64,000 nt of DNA. Origin: Jiangella asiatica (GTDB lineage: Bacteria; Actinomycetota; Actinomycetes; Jiangellales; Jiangellaceae). A program made the translations under genes and the position numbers. The DNA is taken from positions 1 through 64,000 of the forward strand of contig NZ_SMKZ01000019.1 of the NCBI RefSeq assembly GCF_004349065.1. Direction: 5' to 3'. The notes under the pieces were generated by a model. That model was given only the letters and a program-made list of their open reading frames with translations, did no database searches and was not told where the DNA came from. Positions 61,397-64,000 of this stretch are shown piece by piece; positions within the stretch are counted from its first letter, which is position 1; every line of letters starts with the position of its first letter.

Positions 61397-62851
61397 ATGA
61401 CCAGCATCTCGCGCAGAAAGTTCCTCCAAAGCACCGGATTGCTTGGTGCGGCGTCTGTGCTTGCCGCCTGCAACACCTCCCCATCGAGTTCTGGCGGCGA
61501 AGCAGGTGGCTCAGAGGGCAGCACCTTGCAATGGTGGGACCACAACGGCGGCCTGCAAGCGGCCAACAAGAAGAACTTCGAGTTGTTCAAGAAGGAATCC
61601 GGGGTCACCGTCGAGTACACCAACTATCAGCCGCCGAAGCTTGGCGAAGCACTGCAGCTCGCCCGACAGAGCGATCAACTGCCGGACGTTCACAGCCTCG
61701 CGGCACTGAAGTTGCCGCTTCCGGCACTTATCAAGGACGGCTGGTTCCAGCCGCTTCAGCTTGACGACGAGGCTCTGAGCAGGCTCCCCGAGGACGCACT
61801 GGTCGAGGGCATCCACATCTTCGATGGCAAGGTCTACACGATCCCGGTCTTCAACAGCAGGCAGTACTGGGGCGTCACCTGGCTCAACAAGGATATGCTC
61901 GCGGCCGCCGAGGTCGAGCCGCCGGGCACCTATGACGAGTTCCGTGCGGCTGCGAAGGCTGTCCAGGATACGGCGGGTGACGATACCTTCGGATGGATCT
62001 TCAATTTCGGCAACACGGGGCGGGTCGCGGAGATCGTCAACTACCTGGCACAACCGGCTGGGTTCGAGGGCTTCGGCGGCCGGCTCTTCAAGACAGGCGA
62101 GATCGAGTACCACCACGATGCCTACCTCGCCGTCATCGAGTTCCTCCTGTCCTTACAGCAAGACGGCCTGATGTTCCCCGGCTCGCAGACCTTGGTCGAC
62201 CAGGATGCGCGGGTTCGGTGGGCAGCCGGTGCCGCGGGCTTCTTCTTCGATGGACCGTGGTGCACAAGCAGCGTCAAGTCGGACGCGGCCGAGTTCCTGG
62301 ACAAGGTCGGTGTCGCACCGATGCTGGTGCCCGACTCCAGCGCTGAGCGGGTCGCCTACAAGGTGATTCAACGGGGCGTCTACCACCTCTCGGCATCGTC
62401 GACGATGCCGGCTGAGGCGAGTCAGCTCATCGGCTATCAAACCACCGAGGACTACTACGTCAGCATTGCTGAAGCCCTGGCACAGCCTCCACTGGACCTT
62501 TCGGTCATCGACAAGGCCGAGACACATTCGGCCTGGCGCACACTCATCGATTGGTACGGCGAGCAGGTCCACCTAGCCCCCGAGCCGGTCGTCAAGAATT
62601 CTGAGGTCGAGAAAGTAGCCGCCCAGCAGAAGCCCATACAACCGGATCTGGGCCAGATCGTGGCCGGCGCCTTCAGCGGCGACGTCCCTGACGTGAAAGC
62701 CGCTCTGAAAGAGTACAGTGACAAACTGACAGCGGATTGGGAGAAGAGTGTCGCCGCCGCCAAGAAGGACGGCGCCGAAGTGGAATTGGACGACTACGCG
62801 TTCCCCAATTGGAAACCCAAGCAGGACTACACGAAGGATATGTACATCTAA
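61397..62851 (+). CDS. Sugar ABC transporter substrate-binding lipoprotein (family 1)
   Basis: 484 residues; ATG 61397 preceded by GAGGAGG. Tat lipoprotein signal SRRKFLQSTGLLGAASVLAA with Cys at about residue 25. Family 1 pattern: LQWWDHNGGLQAANKKNFEL, TYDEFRAAAKAVQDTAGDD, GAAGFFFDGPWCTSSV. It captures the sugar for the two permeases at 55770-57649 and lies in the same operon after GH2 and sulfatase. Confidence 0.92.
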   Translation: MTSISRRKFLQSTGLLGAASVLAACNTSPSSSGGEAGGSEGSTLQWWDHNGGLQAANKKNFELFKKESGVTVEYTNYQPPKLGEALQLARQSDQLPDVHSLAALKLPLPALIKDGWFQPLQLDDEALSRLPEDALVEGIHIFDGKVYTIPVFNSRQYWGVTWLNKDMLAAAEVEPPGTYDEFRAAAKAVQDTAGDDTFGWIFNFGNTGRVAEIVNYLAQPAGFEGFGGRLFKTGEIEYHHDAYLAVIEFLLSLQQDGLMFPGSQTLVDQDARVRWAAGAAGFFFDGPWCTSSVKSDAAEFLDKVGVAPMLVPDSSAERVAYKVIQRGVYHLSASSTMPAEASQLIGYQTTEDYYVSIAEALAQPPLDLSVIDKAETHSAWRTLIDWYGEQVHLAPEPVVKNSEVEKVAAQQKPIQPDLGQIVAGAFSGDVPDVKAALKEYSDKLTADWEKSVAAAKKDGAEVELDDYAFPNWKPKQDYTKDMYI

Positions 62852-62929
62852 TACATGCAACGTGATCGACTACCCAGCCCCACGCTGGTCCACCCACGCA
62901 CCACCACCTCATCGATCACGTTCGCGACC

Positions 62930-63124
62930 GTGCGGTCTCCGGACCAAGGTCACCAAAGGCGCCGGCTCGCGTGCGGCCGGGCTGGCCACGGCGTTCCAGC
63001 CATCGAGTCAGCACAGACCCGCTGGCGAGCCGGGAACGCGCCCGGACTTGTCGCGTTGGCTCGGGCAGGGGCCACCGTCGGCAGCGGCGCCCTTGGTGAG
63101 CGGCCCAAGGAGGACGCCGCATGA
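62930..63124 (+). pseudogene. IS256-family transposase C-terminal remnant
   Basis: Two frames together give TKVTKGAGSRAAGLATAF and IESAQTRWRAGNAPGLVALA plus RAGATVGSGALGERP, the tail of IS256-type transposases. A frameshift separates them and the catalytic DDE part is gone. 63125-63462 contains further unrecognised, decayed frames. Confidence 0.65.
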
Positions 63125-63486
63125 CGTTTCCTGCCGGCGTTCTGGACGCCTTCGCGGCCGCCCCCAGGCCGAACGTCCAGTTGGCTGCCCACCAGGAACA
63201 GTGCAGCGGGTTCACCGCGGCCAGCTGATCACCCGGCTGACCGACCAGCTCGGTCTGCTCGACACTCACCTCGGCATGATCCTCGGGTCCTCGGCGGGGG
63301 CGGACGGATCGCGGGCATGCTGCTCTACGCGAGCGAGCTACTTCCGCGCAGCTCCCGATGGAGTTGGAGCATGATCGCACGTCTTCCTCGCCCTGCAGCA
63401 AACGTCCGTCGACAGCATCGCGGGAGCGGTTCAGCAATGACTGGAATGACGAGATCACCGGAATGACTGGATTGGAGCCTGCTCCC

Positions 63487-64000
63487 ATGCCCGACTCCCA
63501 CCACCAGGACCGTTCCCTTGGCCGTGAGGCCGTCGTGACCGTCGACACCCGCCGCCCGGCGGGGGAGGTCGACAACGACATCTACGGACACTTCCTTGAG
63601 TCCGCCTTCTTCGGCAACATCGAGGGAGGCGTGTTCGACGAGGGATCGCCGCTATCCATCGACGAGCCGGGTCACCTGAACGGTCTCCGTGCCGACGTCC
63701 TCGAACTGTGCCGGGAGCTGCGGCCGGGGGCCATCCGCTGGCCCGGCGGCAACTTCACCTCGCCGTACCACTGGAAGGACGGCATCGGCCCACGGGACGA
63801 GCGTCCGACCCGGCTCGAACTCGCCTGGGGAGAGCTGGAAACCAACCGGTTCGGCACCGACGAGTTCCTGGCCTGGTGTGAAGCGGTGGGTGCGGACCCA
63901 TACCTGGTCCACTCCGCTCGCGACGTCGACGAGGCCGTGCGCTGGGTGGAGTACACCAACTCCGCCCAGGAGACGACCCTGACCCGACACCGCGCCGAGT
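63487..64000 (+). CDS. Alpha-L-arabinofuranosidase-like GH51 enzyme (N-terminal part, runs off window)
   Basis: 171 codons are visible from ATG 63487; ATG 63463 in frame is an alternative. VDTRRPAGEVDNDIYGHFLE, then GAIRWPGGNFTSPYHWKDGI with ERPTRLELAWGELETNRFGT and DEFLAWCEAVGADPYL, are standard GH51 segments. No signal peptide. The catalytic glutamates lie beyond the window. It should release arabinofuranose (or a similar pentose) and fits the glycan locus, though an IS256 remnant separates it from the importer operon. Confidence 0.85.
   Translation, partial: MPDSHHQDRSLGREAVVTVDTRRPAGEVDNDIYGHFLESAFFGNIEGGVFDEGSPLSIDEPGHLNGLRADVLELCRELRPGAIRWPGGNFTSPYHWKDGIGPRDERPTRLELAWGELETNRFGTDEFLAWCEAVGADPYLVHSARDVDEAVRWVEYTNSAQETTLTRHRAE

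Noticed and set aside
1-64000. CRISPR array, rRNA genes, riboswitches, phage structural genes
   Set aside because: No regularly spaced repeats, rRNA-like stretches, conserved riboswitch cores or virion genes were seen on either strand.

Overview
This window comes from a high-GC, mycelial or spore-forming actinomycete, plausibly a Jiangella-like lineage (taxon is inference). Evidence: GC-rich codon use with many GTG starts, a WhiB-like Fe-S regulator, an SsgA-like protein, a maleylpyruvate-isomerase-type protein of the mycothiol group, an actinobacterial Gly-Cys-Val tRNA cluster, a cys-operon leader peptide of the RRHVD type, and several promoters whose -10 hexamer sits 6-8 bases before the start codon (leaderless mRNAs).

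Layout. (1) 1-5805: a sugar-scavenging block. On the minus strand a sulfatase, a MurR/RpiR regulator and the first codons of an oligopeptide-type ABC ATPase form an operon; divergently lie a secreted sialidase with a C-terminal LamG-like domain and a D-2-hydroxyacid dehydrogenase. (2) 5857-25643: mostly core genes: HelD-like RNA polymerase helicase, PPK2 kinase, a WhiB pair, the reductive sulfate assimilation operon (sulfite reductase, small zinc ribbon, CysH, CysG) with its leader peptide, a lipoprotein gene framed by a 69-bp inverted repeat, an AidB-type acyl-CoA dehydrogenase, PsuG/PsuK pseudouridine catabolism, a degenerate RsgA-like protein, a DUF4037 protein, three tRNAs, PabB/PabC, a CGNR protein and an SsgA-like protein. 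(3) 25743-45863: two genomic islands integrated in tandem at tRNA-Val(CAC). The 3' part of the tRNA is repeated at 25772, 36938 and 45812, and each island has a related, now broken tyrosine integrase just inside its left site. Island A (11 kb) carries an AraR-like regulator, a sulfatase, a Tat-exported protein of unknown family, a DUF2264 protein, an SGNH esterase and an orphan peptide-type binding protein. Island B (9 kb) is mainly wreckage (integrase, relaxase, LigD, SRAP, BBE and DHFR-like fragments) but keeps an excisionase, an HD-GYP/LuxR regulator, an MFS transporter and a small dimeric-barrel protein. (4) 46112-64000: a glycan-utilisation locus: LacI regulator, enolase-superfamily dehydratase/racemase, Tat-exported clan-A-like glycosidase, 1378-residue Tat-exported GH2 enzyme, carbohydrate ABC importer (two permeases and a binding protein), cytoplasmic GH2, sulfatase, an IS256 remnant and the start of a GH51 arabinofuranosidase.

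How the genes work together. Regions 1, 3A and 4 each pair a sulfatase with a sugar-sensing regulator and glycan-active enzymes, so the strain appears to specialise in sulfated or sialylated glycans; the exact substrates are not readable from sequence. A 25-bp dyad (TTGCA-N15-TGCAA) lies both upstream of the LacI gene and between the large GH2 gene and the importer operon, which links them as a likely regulon. No formylglycine-generating enzyme needed by the Cys-type sulfatases is encoded here. Other notable elements are a 50-bp hairpin repeat present twice with a compensatory base-pair change, and several very small genes translationally coupled to their neighbours.
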